Of a DNA stretch of 64,000 bases, positions 24,716-34,954 are shown one piece after another. Source of the DNA: Dryomyza anilis (lineage: Eukaryota > Arthropoda > Insecta > Diptera > Dryomyzidae); assembly GCA_951804985.1 (NCBI GenBank), contig OX638131.1:107094464-107158463 (forward strand), read 5' to 3'. The notes under the pieces are model-generated. The model saw nothing but the letters and a program-made list of their open reading frames with translations. It had not been told where the DNA came from and ran no database searches. How positions within the stretch are numbered: the stretch's first letter is position 1; each line of letters begins with the position of its first letter. Position numbers and translations under genes: made by a program.

Positions 24716-26325
24716 AAAAGTTTTATTGTATATAATTTTTGTAGTATAAGAGTTTTACTGTATAACAGTTTTACTGTATAACAGTTTTACTGTACACAGT
24801 TTTACTTTATAACAGTTTTACTTTATAACAGTTTTACTGTATAACAGTTTAACTGTATAACAGTTCTATTGTATAACAATTATACTGTAAAACAGTTTTA
24901 CTGTATACCAGTTTTTTTGTAGAACAGATTTACTTTATAAAAGTTTTACTGTAAACTAGTTTTAGTTAAGACAGTTTTCCGTAGAACAGTTTTCCTGTAG
25001 AACAGTTTTACTATAGAGCAGTTTCAGTGTAGGCACATTTTATTTTATAACAGTTTTACTGAAGAACAATTTTACTGTATAACATTTTTACTGTATAGCA
25101 ATTTTACTGTATAACAGTTTCTGTAAAATAGTTTTACTTTAGAGCAATTTTACTGTAGAACAGTTATACTGTATAATATTTTTACTGTATAACAATTTCA
25201 CTGTACAAGAACTTTACTGTATAACAGTTTTATTATATTACACTTATACTGTAGAACAGTTTCACTGTAAAACAGTTTTCTTATACAACAGATTTACTTT
25301 ATAACAGTTTTACTGTAAACTAGTTTTAGTGTAGAACAGTTTCCTTTAAAACAGTTTTACTGTAGAACAGTTTTACTGTTGAACAGTTTAACTGTTGAAC
25401 AGTTTTACTGAAGAACAGTTTTACTGTAGAACAGTTTTACTGTATAACAGTTTTACTATATAACAGTTTTACTATATAACTGTTTTACTGTATAACAGTT
25501 TTACTGTAGAACAGTTTTACTGTAGAACAGTTTTACTGTAGAACAGTTTTAGTGTAGAACAGTTTTCTGTAGAACAGTATTATTGTAGAACAGTTTTACT
25601 GTAGAACAGTTGTACTGTAGAACAGTTGTACTGTAGAACAGTTGTACTTTAGAACAGTTTTACTGTAGAACAGTTTTACTATAGAATAGCTTTATTGTTG
25701 AACATTTTTACTGTAGAACAGTTTTACTGAAGAAAAAATTTTACTGTATAACAGTTTTACAGTATATGTAACTGTTTTAGTGTAGAACAGTTTCGTTTAA
25801 AACAGTTTTACTGTGGAACAGTTTTACTGTGGAACAGTTTAACTGTAGAACAGTTTTACTGTAGAACAGATTTACTGTAGAACAGTTTTACTGTAGAACA
25901 GTTTTACTGTAGAACAGTTTTAGTGTAGAACAGTTTTCTGTAGAACAGTATTATTGTAGAACAGTTTTACTGAAGAACAGTTGTACTGTAGAACAGTTGT
26001 ACTGTAGAACAGTTGTACTTTAGAACAGTTTTACTGTAGAACAGTTTTACTATAGAATAGCTTTATTGTTGAACATTTTTACTGTAGAACAGTTTTACTG
26101 AAGAAAAAATTTTACTGTATAACAGTTTTACAGTATATGTAACTGTTTTAGTGTAGAACAGTTTCGTTTAAAACAGTTTTACTGTTGAACAGTTTAACTG
26201 TTGAACAGTTTTACTGTAGAACAGTTTTACTGTTGAACAGTTTAACTGTTGAACAGTTTTACTGTATAACAGTTTTACTGTATAACAATTTTACTGTATA
26301 ACAGTTTTACAGTATAACAATAAAA
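24716..26325. repeat. 16-bp satellite (TGTAGAACAGTTTTAC), about 100 copies, 371-bp higher-order repeat
   Basis: About 1.6 kb of TGTAGAACAGTTTTAC and TGTATAACAGTTTTAC units. A variant run beginning AGAACAGTATTATTG at 25571 recurs at 25942 and matches for about 220 bp, which gives a 371-bp duplication. The array ends about 250 bp before the next receptor exon. Each unit contains a T-rich tract followed by AG, like a weak 3' splice site. Confidence 0.95.
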
Positions 26326-26571
26326 TTCTTAAATTAAAAATATTTCGAATATGAATAAATTTCACTTTAACTCATTTTATATTTAACTCTTGAAGTGCCG
26401 CTGCAATAATTTGCATCATGCTGACATCTTCACTGAATAATTTCATTATTTTGAATGAATTTTATATATTTTGCGCTTAACTAGTACTACCCGCTAATTA
26501 CATTTCACTCACTCCAATGTATTACTTATATATATTTATTTTTCTCTCTATCTCTTTCTGTCTATTTGCAG
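26326..26571. promoter_or_regulatory. Intron 3' end and acceptor before the TM3 exon
   Basis: Non-repetitive sequence ending in a strong pyrimidine tract (TTTCTCTCTATCTCTTTCTG) and TATTTGCAG. The acceptor AG is at 26570-26571. Confidence 0.8.
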
Positions 26572-26731
26572 CTGGGTCTTCGGTGAGTTCCTCTGTCGCA
26601 TGTATCAGTTCGTGCACTCGCTGAGCTATACGGCCTCAATTTTCATACTCGTCGTCATCTGCATGGAACGGTATTTCGCGATCGTTCATCCGATTACGTG
26701 TAAACAAATTTTAACGGCGGCCAGATTGCGG
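26572..26731 (+). CDS. TrissinR: Trissin receptor exon: first extracellular loop, TM3, second intracellular loop
   Basis: 160-bp internal exon after TTTGCAG, ending at TTGCGG/GTGAGT. Its first base completes the Ser codon opened by the previous exon, and 53 whole codons follow. WVFGEFLC holds the conserved extracellular-loop Trp and the Cys at the top of TM3 that pairs with loop 2. TM3 runs from MYQFVHSLSYTASIFILVV to ICMERYFAIVHPI, an ERY version of the class-A DRY box used for G-protein coupling. CKQILTAARLR is loop 2. It joins the 39078 exon in phase 0. A longer 143-codon open frame through the donor exists but runs into intron low-complexity sequence and is not coding. Confidence in a class-A neuropeptide receptor is very high, and in the Trissin receptor specifically about 0.75-0.8. 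Confidence 0.87.
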
Positions 26732-27700
26732 GTGAGTCTATCAAGCTATCTGTTTGTCAGTCAGTCAGTCAGTAAGTCAGACTGTCTGCCTATGCAGTTG
26801 TCTGTCTCTATGTTTGTCTATCTTCATGACTGTCCAGTCTACATTGTTGTAGCAGCAATTTCATTTTGTTGCTGTTTACATTATTTTAATAATAAAAACA
26901 AAAATTTATTATTTTTCATTTATCTCCGTACATTTTTTTTTGTGTATTCTTTTTTTAATTTATGTTTTAAAAACTTTTGTTTTTGTTTTTCTTTTTTTTA
27001 TTGTTTTCAATTATTAATTTTTGTAATTTAAAATATTTTTTTTCATTTTTACATTCCATTACTTTTATTTTTTACTTACCACCTGTCATAAAATTTCGTC
27101 AGGTTTTTATTTTTGTGAATATTACCCAACTAATTGGAGCCTGTTGACTGAACCTTAATGACGTGGCTTATTTTTGCGAGATTAAGAGCTACCTTTACCG
27201 TTTATTGTTGATTTTATTTTGCTTTTTCTTTTCATCATGATAAAATTTGTAAAATAAAAACTTTCTTAAATTGCAGAATTATCTACAATTTATATTTTTA
27301 ATTATGATAAAAAAGTTTAATATTTCGCAAAGTTTTTAATCCTCATAATAAAGGTTTTTAAAACATATCTTATATAAATAAATGTCGAATATCACAGCCT
27401 ATAACGTTAAACATTTGATTATACACCTGAATATAATACGTCTGTCATCAAGTTTGCTATAAATTAGAACATTATATTATTTTTATCATTTTAAAATTGT
27501 AAAACTTGTTATCAAATACATTTTTTTTATTAAAAAGTTTTTGAGACCTATGAAGATATTTGTTTTTGTGAGGTATAGTAAAATTTTGATAAAGAAACGT
27601 TAATTTTGGTAGTATTTAAACTTTTTATTAATATATTTTAAAAGAGTCAAAATAATCCATTAAAAGAAAATCTAAAATAAGGAAAATAATTCTCCATAGA
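26732..27700. other. Intron sequence after the TM3 exon
   Basis: Starts with the donor GTGAGT and a short (GTCA)n run at 26756-26775, then T-rich and AT-rich sequence. Nothing else is recognised. Confidence 0.55.
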
Positions 27701-28925
27701 GTGTGCAAAAGAATTTACGCAGGAGGAAATTGTTTTTGGAAATAATTTTTACGAGAAAAATGGCACGAACCAATTTTCTATTAAATGAATTTTTGAATTA
27801 TCTATGGGAAAATTTAGCCCGAGACTAAAAATGTCTATGGAAGGAATGTGTAGGGAAAACTATCTCTGGAATGATTTATCTGTTGTTTCAAAAATATTTT
27901 CCCCGTAAAAATTCTAAAGAACTGATTGAAGTGGAATTATCGCACCGCAAAATTGTACCGGAAAATAAATGTCTGTTGTAAGAATTGTGTCGCGAAGATT
28001 TGTATTTGAGGAATTGTCGTACGCAAAAATTAGGTAATTAACTGTGGACTGAATGGTGCGGGAAATTTCTTTGTGAACAGAATTGTGTAGGGAAGTGCTA
28101 TCTCGGAAAAGAGTTTTCTGTGGGAATTAATATTTCGGAATAAATTTCGCTGGAAAGATTGTATTTTATTTCGGAGGAATTGTCTGTGTAAGAAATTTAG
28201 TGGGGAAGGACGTTCACGGACTAAATTGTAGGACATGTCTGTTGCAAAAGTCAATAATACTTCAAGACTAGTCTGGATAATAATTGTCTGGATTGTTGGG
28301 AAGCATTGACTCAAGAAAGAAATCTGTGGGTTTAATTGTCTGGAAAATAATATCCGGAGAAAAATGGTTCGAGTTAGAATTGTTTGAGGAGACGAATTGT
28401 ACGGAAGAAATTTGTTCAGGGAAGAGTACTTCAGGGCAGACTTTTCTGTTGAATCAAATGTCTGAAAAATACTTCTCACTTGGATAATTGGTACGGAGAA
28501 GAATTGTTTGTTAATTATTTGTCCCGAATTAAATTCTCAGATTATTTGTCTGTAGAATAAATTGTTTCGGTTAGGAAATATCTGTGAGATTTGTTTTCTG
28601 AAAAATTTCTGTCTGGGAAATAAATATACGAGGAATAGCTGTCAGGGGAGAAAAATTATACGAGAAAAATTGGTTCCGGGAAGAGTTGTTGAGAGAAGAA
28701 TTGTTTGTTAAATGGAAAGAATTATCTCTTGAATGAATGGTCTCTGGGAAGAATTGACTCGGGTAGACTCCCCACGGGTAAACATTATTACTAGAGCAAA
28801 TTGTCTGTGAACTGCATTGTGTGGCGAGGAATTCTCTTTGAAAAGTTTTGTCTGTGGGAATAATTTTCCCGAGAAGAATTCTCTCGTGGATGTAATGTCT
28901 GTGAGAAGAAAAATCCGGGTATGAA
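27701..28925. repeat. Degenerate minisatellite of GAAGAATTGT...GTCTG units
   Basis: Words such as GAAGAATTGT, TTGTCTG, GTGGGAAGAATTG and GGAAAATAAT recur irregularly every 25-35 bp throughout, too diverged to define a clean monomer. The array continues at 29658-29990 beyond the inserted foldback element. A similar array in the other orientation (CAATTCTTCTC) lies at 47370-47647 and 48511-48600. The two long open frames here are not genes. Confidence 0.6.
28914..28925. repeat. Target-site duplication, left copy
   Basis: TCCGGGTATGAA, identical to 29646-29657 on the far side of the foldback element. Confidence 0.75.
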
Positions 28926-29645
28926 GTTTGTGAGGTTAAATACGTATTTTTTATAGCGAAGACACAAACCATTTTTTTACAGAGCATTAACAGAGCGTTA
29001 ACAGCTACTATATTAGTGGACACAATCCGGCAGAATCTTTGTGCTGGAACGGAATTTAGTAGATACGTGACCTACATATATGAATCGAACCATTAGACAT
29101 TTTATATACATTACTGAAACTTGGTCGTATATTGACAAAAAGTAGTGATGATAAAGGGTGCCTGCAGGGTCCCATTGCTGGAACGGTCTATACACCCAGA
29201 TAATAATACTGTATAAATAATAGTTTTTTACTATTAAAAATAGTCAATACGATAAATTATTATTTTAATAGGAAAAAACCATTAAATGCTAGAAAATACC
29301 ATGACATTGCCATTGAGTTTATATGAAAAGATTTATTTTTTGTATACTATTGTCCTATTGACCAATTTTAATGGGATTTTAGGGAATTTTGTTCTGTGTG
29401 TAGTGGGTTGTATAGTTAATGACTAGGGCTTTCCAAATATGTAATCTACATAGTTGGATCGATCTACTGGATATTTTTTACATTATCTATCCAATCTACT
29501 AAATTCCGTTCAAGCACGAAGACATTTCTGTGTACCAATCGGAAGATTTGATCCTCTGAAAAAGCATCTGTTAATGTTCTGTTAATACTCTGTAAAAAAT
29601 GGGTTTGTGTCTTTGCTAAAAAAATCGTATTTAACTGTACATACT
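28926..29645. mobile_element. Foldback element (720 bp) with 12-bp target duplication and a MITE in its loop
   Basis: The left arm from 28926 (GTTTGTGAGGTTAAATACG, then GACACAAACCATTTTTTTAC, AACGGAATTTAGTAGAT) and the right arm ending at 29645 are imperfect reverse complements for about 200 bp each. The central part is occupied by an independent TA-flanked MITE at 29193-29400. The flanks carry an identical 12-bp TCCGGGTATGAA. No coding capacity is seen. The family is not recognised. A duplication this long suggests 9-12 bp staggered cleavage. Confidence 0.75.
29193..29400. mobile_element. MITE (208 bp) with TA target site
   Basis: Begins CACCCAGATAATAATACTG and ends with the reverse complement of CACACAGAACAAAATTCCC, flanked on both sides by TA (29191-29192 and 29401-29402). 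Internal short inverted repeats (CTATTAAAAATAGTCAATA against GACCAATTTTAATGGGA) are present. The terminal motif resembles those at 7561 and 42952. A partial copy lies at 4517-4620. Confidence 0.7.
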
Positions 29646-29657
29646 TCCGGGTATGAA
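29646..29657. repeat. Target-site duplication, right copy
   Basis: TCCGGGTATGAA, identical to 28914-28925. Confidence 0.75.
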
Positions 29658-30690
29658 TGAACTGTTTGAGAAATGATTAATTTTCCAGAGAAGAATTCTT
29701 GAGGAAGCATTGTCGCTGGGATTGTCAAAATATACCTGTACGGGGAATATTGGTCCGAGGAACAATTGTATGAAGAGAAGTATTGTACGAGAGAGAATAA
29801 TTTCAGGAAGAGTTGTTCAAGGAAGAATTTTCTGTTGGAATACTTGTCTACGACAGAGTTATCACTTGGATTAATAATCTGTGGGTAGATGCTGTAAAGA
29901 ATTGACTCAGAAAAGAATTCACTGTGGAATGAATAAATATATCGACAATATTTCTATGTTAAGAATTTCCTACAGAACACAATTTTCATTGAAATAATTG
30001 TATTGGGGAACATTGTATATTACCCAAAAAGCTAGCATAAATCTTACAAAAATGCAAATCATTATTTTTTTTTTAATGCATAAATCACGAAAATCGTTTA
30101 ACAATCTGTCCTCACTTGTGGATGTCTCGAATGCTCTCTGGTGTAATGTGTGTCAAGTCAAGTACATTATTAAAAATCCTTTCAACTCTTTTCTTTATCG
30201 GGACGGTTCGGTGTTTTTTTTTTTTTTTTGGTTTGCTGTTGACACTTTTGTCTGCCAAATTTCTGTAAAATATTGGCAAAACAATCTGTGAGAATATTGT
30301 CCCAAAGGTTCCATAAGCAATCAATAGAACAGCAGGCATTGGCGCTGGTGTCGGAGACAACAGCAGCTCATGTCATAAACAGAAACAGACAAAAATGTCC
30401 AGTTAAATAGATGAAGATAACCACTTCGGGTTAATACAGGTTGCTGCATTGTTTTTTGTTTAATTATTTTAAGGCAGTTTTACAAATTGTTTTTGTAAAA
30501 ATTAAATTTTTAAATTTTAGAATTGTTTAAAAACTATTTAATTACATATTTTTGTTATACTATTCTTACTGAATTTTACAATTTTTAAATTTGAATAGTT
30601 AAATAATAAAATTTCAATGTTTATTTTTATATTTTCTTTATTTTGAGATTATTTTTTTAAATTGATGAAGATCGAATTTTATCAAATAAT
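29658..30690. other. Rest of the degenerate minisatellite, then ordinary intron
   Basis: 29658-29990 continues the GAAGAATTGT-type array. 29991-30400 is more complex intronic sequence with a run of 17 T at 30214-30230. 30400-30690 is AT-rich. The open frames are not supported as genes. Confidence 0.5.
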
Positions 30691-32240
30691 AAATTAGAGT
30701 ACTTACAAAAAGTACAAAAAATACAAAAAATGTTAAAAAATATATAATAAGTACAGAGCACATAAAGTACAAAATGTACATAAAGTAAATGCTACAAAAA
30801 GAAAAAAAGTACAAAACGTACAAGAAGTACAAAAAGTACAAAAAGTACAAAAAGTACAAAAAGTACAAAAAGTACAAAAAGTACAAAAAGTACAAAAAGT
30901 ACACAAAGTACAAAAAGTACAAAAAGTACAAAAAGTACAAAAAGTACAAAAAGTACAAAAAGTACAAAAAGTACAAAAAGTACAAAAAGTACAACAAGTA
31001 CAAAAAGTACAATAAGTACAATAAGTACAATAAGTACAATAAGTACAAAAAGTACAAAAAGTACAAAAAGGACAAAAATTACAAAAAGTACAAAAAGTAC
31101 AAAAAGTACAAAAAGTACAAAAAGTACAAAAAGTACAAAAAGTACAAAAAGTACAAAAAGTACAAAAAGTACAAAAAGTACAAAAAGTACAAAAAGTACA
31201 AAAAGTACAAAAAGTACAAAAAGTACAAAAAGTACAAAAAGTACAAAAAGTACAAAAAGTACAAAAAGTACAAAAAGTACAAAAAGTACAAAAAGTACAA
31301 AAAGTACAAAAAGTACAAAAAGTACAAAAAGTACAAAAAGTACAAAAAGTACAAAAAGTACAAAAAGTACAAAAAGTACAAAAAGTACAAAAAGTACAAA
31401 AAGTACAAAAAGTACAAAAAGTACAAAAAGTACAAAAAGTACAAAAAGTACAAAAAGTACAAAAAGTACAAAAAGTACAAAAAGTACAAAAAGTACAAAA
31501 AGTACAAAAAGTACAAAAAGTACAAAAAGTACAAAAAGTACAAAAAGTACAAAAAGTACAAAAAGTACAAAAAGTACAAAAGGTACAAAAAGTACAAAAA
31601 GTACAAAAAGTACAAAAAGTACAAAAAGTACAAAAAGTACAAAAAGTACAAAAAGTACAAAAAGTACAAAAAGTACAAAAAGTACAAAAAGTACAAAAAG
31701 TACAAAAAGTACAAAAAAGGACAAAAAATTCAAAAAGTGCAAAAACAACAAAACTGACAAGAAGAAGTAAAAAAAAACCAAAAGTACAAAAAGGACAAAA
31801 AATACAAGAAGTACAAAAAGTGCAGAAACAACAAAAATGACAAGAAGAAGCAAAAAAAAAAACAAAAGTACAAATTGTACTAAAAGTAAAAGGCACCAAA
31901 AGTTCCATAAGAAGAAAAGTACAAAAAATATAAAAAGTAAAAAAAATCACAAAAAGTAAAAGAGTATAAAATTTACAAAAATTACCTAAAATACAAGAAA
32001 TACAAGAATTACAAAAAGTACATTAAGTACAAAAAATACAAAATGTACAAAAAGTATAAAAAGTACAAGAAGTACGTAATGTAAAAAAAGTTCAAAAACG
32101 TAGAAAAATTAAAATAAGTTCAAAAATTGCTGAAGTACAAAAGTTTAAAAAGTACCAAACAATACAAGAAGTACAACCAGTACGAAAACTACAAAAAGTA
32201 CTTAAAGAAAGTACTTAATTTACAAAAAGTACCAAAAGTA
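30691..32240. repeat. 9-bp (AGTACAAAA)n array
   Basis: The core 30815-31715 is about 100 near-perfect AGTACAAAA units, flanked by degenerate copies to 30691 and 32240. Since 9 is a multiple of three and the unit has no stop in several frames, long frames appear on both strands (KKYKKY; FCTFCT; LFVLFV; FLYFLY), up to 405 codons. These are artefacts. The reverse-complement array occurs at 56890-57480 and 58810-59500. Confidence 0.97.
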
Positions 32241-33660
32241 GTAAACTAATTTAACCCTGTATTTGCAGTTTCCAATGTCCAATGCAATAAACTTATTCAA
32301 TTGAAGTTTACGAAATTGTTTGTACACAAATTTTCTCATACATTTTTCTTAACATTCAATGCGTTAACTAAGGTCTATGCAACATCATCAATAGGCTCAA
32401 AATTGGATAGAAAACCACACAAATGCGCTACAACATATGCTGACAATTTGCAAATTGAATACGTATGATGCGTCGAATCTCAATTTATGTTATGTCATTT
32501 ATATAGATTATGGTTTTGAATTTCATCAAAAATCAAAACATATGCTGTCGCATGATAATAGTTATTTATAGCTGTGTACTTCAGTCTAGACGGCGAGGAC
32601 AGCAACATCATTAGATGACAGTAATGTCAAGGCGCACTGATTGTGGCTTTATTTGAAAAATAAAAAAAATATTTGAACTCTTCACAACATAATGCACATA
32701 ATTTAGTCAATCGGTTTCCGAAAATTCCAATTTTTTATTTAATGAGTTGTACAAATATTTAACATATTGAATTCGTTTGACTCCATATGACAATTCAAAA
32801 ATTTAATTTAATCCAATTAAAATTTGAATACAATTTTTAACAAAATTGTAACATATTAATGAATTATATTTTGTATATTTCATTCAAAAAAACATATATA
32901 TTCTTGGCACTTTAATTTCATTTACTGCGCCACAACTCTGACCACATTGCAATTAATTGATTTTTCTTTATTGTTTCCTCATGTAAAAAGGCATGCGCCA
33001 TTTACGTCCAACAGATGGCGTTGCATCAGATGACGCACATCAAATATTTAGCAAAAGTGTGGCGCCACAAAAAGCGATGACATTTAATACAAAACTATTG
33101 ACAACCCACAGACTGACAGTGAAATTAAACTCGTCGACATGCAGTGCAGCGAATATAATGAGCTGATGATAATGGGTTAAGTGGCTGATGTTCTGGTGAT
33201 AAAATGTTTAATAATGATGATGATGAAGATCACAGCAGCTTGTGTTACTACTTGAGAATATATTTTAATTTAATTAATTAGTTGATTAAAAATGTTCTAC
33301 ATATTTAATTTCTTTCAAGTGATGACCGTTATCTGTGGAATTTTTAATATTATGGAATTGTTTTAGAATTTGTGATTTTGTACGGATTTTATATGGAATT
33401 TTTATTTGAGGTGTTATTAATAATTACGGAATTTGTATGTTTTTAGTTTATTAATTATTGTAAGAGTATTTAATATTTATTTGTGTTTGTATTGTATTAT
33501 AAACTAGTATGTTTAACCCGTGCTGCGCAATGTAGTATTTCTTTAAACCATTATTTTTTTTAAACCATTTTTTAACATAATGGTTTTTAACATTTTTAAC
33601 ATAATTTTTTAACATAGCTGATCCTTTTGTTTTATACAATATACTGAAGAAAAGAAAAGT
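32241..33660. other. Ordinary intron with moderately complex islands
   Basis: 32560-32660 and 32990-33240 are less AT-rich (for example CAACAGATGGCGTTGCATCA). A short GATGATGATGAAGATC run lies at 33216-33231. No exon, RNA gene or mobile element was identified. Confidence 0.5.
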
Positions 33661-34807
33661 TTAGTAAAAAAATTTGAAAAAAATAAAATGTATGCTGTAC
33701 TTAATCAAAATGAGATTTGATTTTGTTTCTTTTTTCTTGGCTGAAAAATTTAATGTTTTTATTCTTTTTTCTGTTGTTTTTGTGATTTTTCCGACAGTTT
33801 CATAATTTGTTGTTAGTCTTTTTGATCATTTTGTTTTTAATTTAGTTTTTTTTTTGTATCTATCTTTAGTTTTCGTTTCTTGTGGTTTTTGCACTCATAT
33901 ATTTAATATAAGGTCTTTCGAATTTTGTTAGACGAAAATCTAAATGACACAAAAAATAAGAAAAATAAAAAATATGAAATATAAAATAAAAAATATTTTT
34001 TAATATAAGACGTTTTTATTGTAAATATTTAGTATGAATTAAAATAAATCGTTGGGTGATATTGGATCCTTAAAGTTCACGTAAAAAACGTTTTATATTA
34101 AAATATATTTTTTATTTCATATTTTTATATACAAACTTTTTACTAATTTTATAGAAACATTTGCGAGAAATCAGTGTTAGCCTTTTGTGATTTTTTGCGT
34201 TTTTGTTTTTTATTTGTTTTCACTTTTCTTTTGATTTGTTTATTTTTATGTCTTTTTTGTTCGTTTTTGCTTTTGTTTTTGAGACAGACTTTATGTTTTT
34301 AATTTTTTGTATTTTTTTAAAATATTTTTTTTGGTTTTGCATTTTTGCGGTTTTGATTTTGGTTGTGCATTTTTGCTTTAGATTTTCTTTTTTGGTTTGA
34401 TTTTGATTCTTTTTTCGATATTGATTCTTCTTTTCTTTTTTTTTTTTTTGGTTTTGGTTTTGGTTTTGCGTTTTGAATTTGCTTTTGTATTTTTGTCTTT
34501 CCATTTTTTTATGTGTTTTTGCATTTTTTATTTGTTTTTTTTTGTGTTTGCTTTTTTCTTTAGCTTTTGTGTTTTTCCTTTTGTTTTTTTTTTGCTTTTT
34601 TTTAGATTCTGTGTTTTTTTCTTTTGTTTCTGTTTTCAATATTGATTCTTCTTCTTTTCTTTTTTTTTGGTTTTGTTTTTTAATTTTTGTGTGTTTTGCG
34701 TTTTGAATTTGCTTTTGTATTTTTGTTTTTACGTTTTTCCATTTTTTTATGTGTTTTTGCATTTTTTCTTTGTTTTTTTTTTGTGTTTGCTTTTTTCTTT
34801 AGCTATT
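33661..34807. repeat. T-rich low-complexity block with a 230-bp duplication and one hairpin
   Basis: From 34180 the DNA is T-runs with single G (TTTTTGCTTTTGTTTTT), the reverse-complement type of 8345-9280. GCGTTTTGAATTTGCTTTTG at 34468 recurs at 34698 with its neighbours, a 230-bp tandem duplication. At 33984-34017 and 34084-34117 a 34-bp imperfect inverted repeat (AATATAAGACGTTTTT / AAAAACGTTTTATATT) frames a 66-bp loop. It may be a small MITE. Phe-rich frames are spurious. Confidence 0.7.
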
Positions 34808-34954
34808 GTGGTGGCCATGCAAAAGAAATCGAGTTCCATACATAATGGCATCGAACGTACTTTTACAGGAATAAAGAGTTTCATTGATATCCAAAACTGT
34901 TTTTGTTTTATTTAAAAAAAAAACTTTTGTAGCGGCTCTTATTGAAAAACCTTT
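34808..34954 (+). mobile_element. 3'-terminal fragment of a DD41D mariner
   Basis: Starts inside the last transposase codons (GTGGTGGCCATGCAAAAGAA; peptide GGHAKEIEFHT in the full copy), then follows the same 3' untranslated sequence (GATATCCAAAACTGTTTTTG) to the terminal repeat GTAGCGGCTCTTATTGAAAA at 34929 and a TA at 34955-34956. Differences from the 53161 copy include an A-run insertion before the terminal repeat. The left junction is against T-rich DNA. Confidence 0.85.

Noticed and set aside
26600..27031. A 143-codon single-exon gene starting at MYQFVHS
   Set aside because: The first 44 codons are the TM3 receptor exon. The rest reads through the GTGAGT donor into intronic microsatellite and T-rich DNA.
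30733..31950. 405-codon (FCT)n frame and the overlapping KKY, LFV and FLY frames on both strands
   Set aside because: All are produced by the 9-bp AGTACAAAA array, which has no stop in several frames. There are no start or splice signals and no complex sequence.
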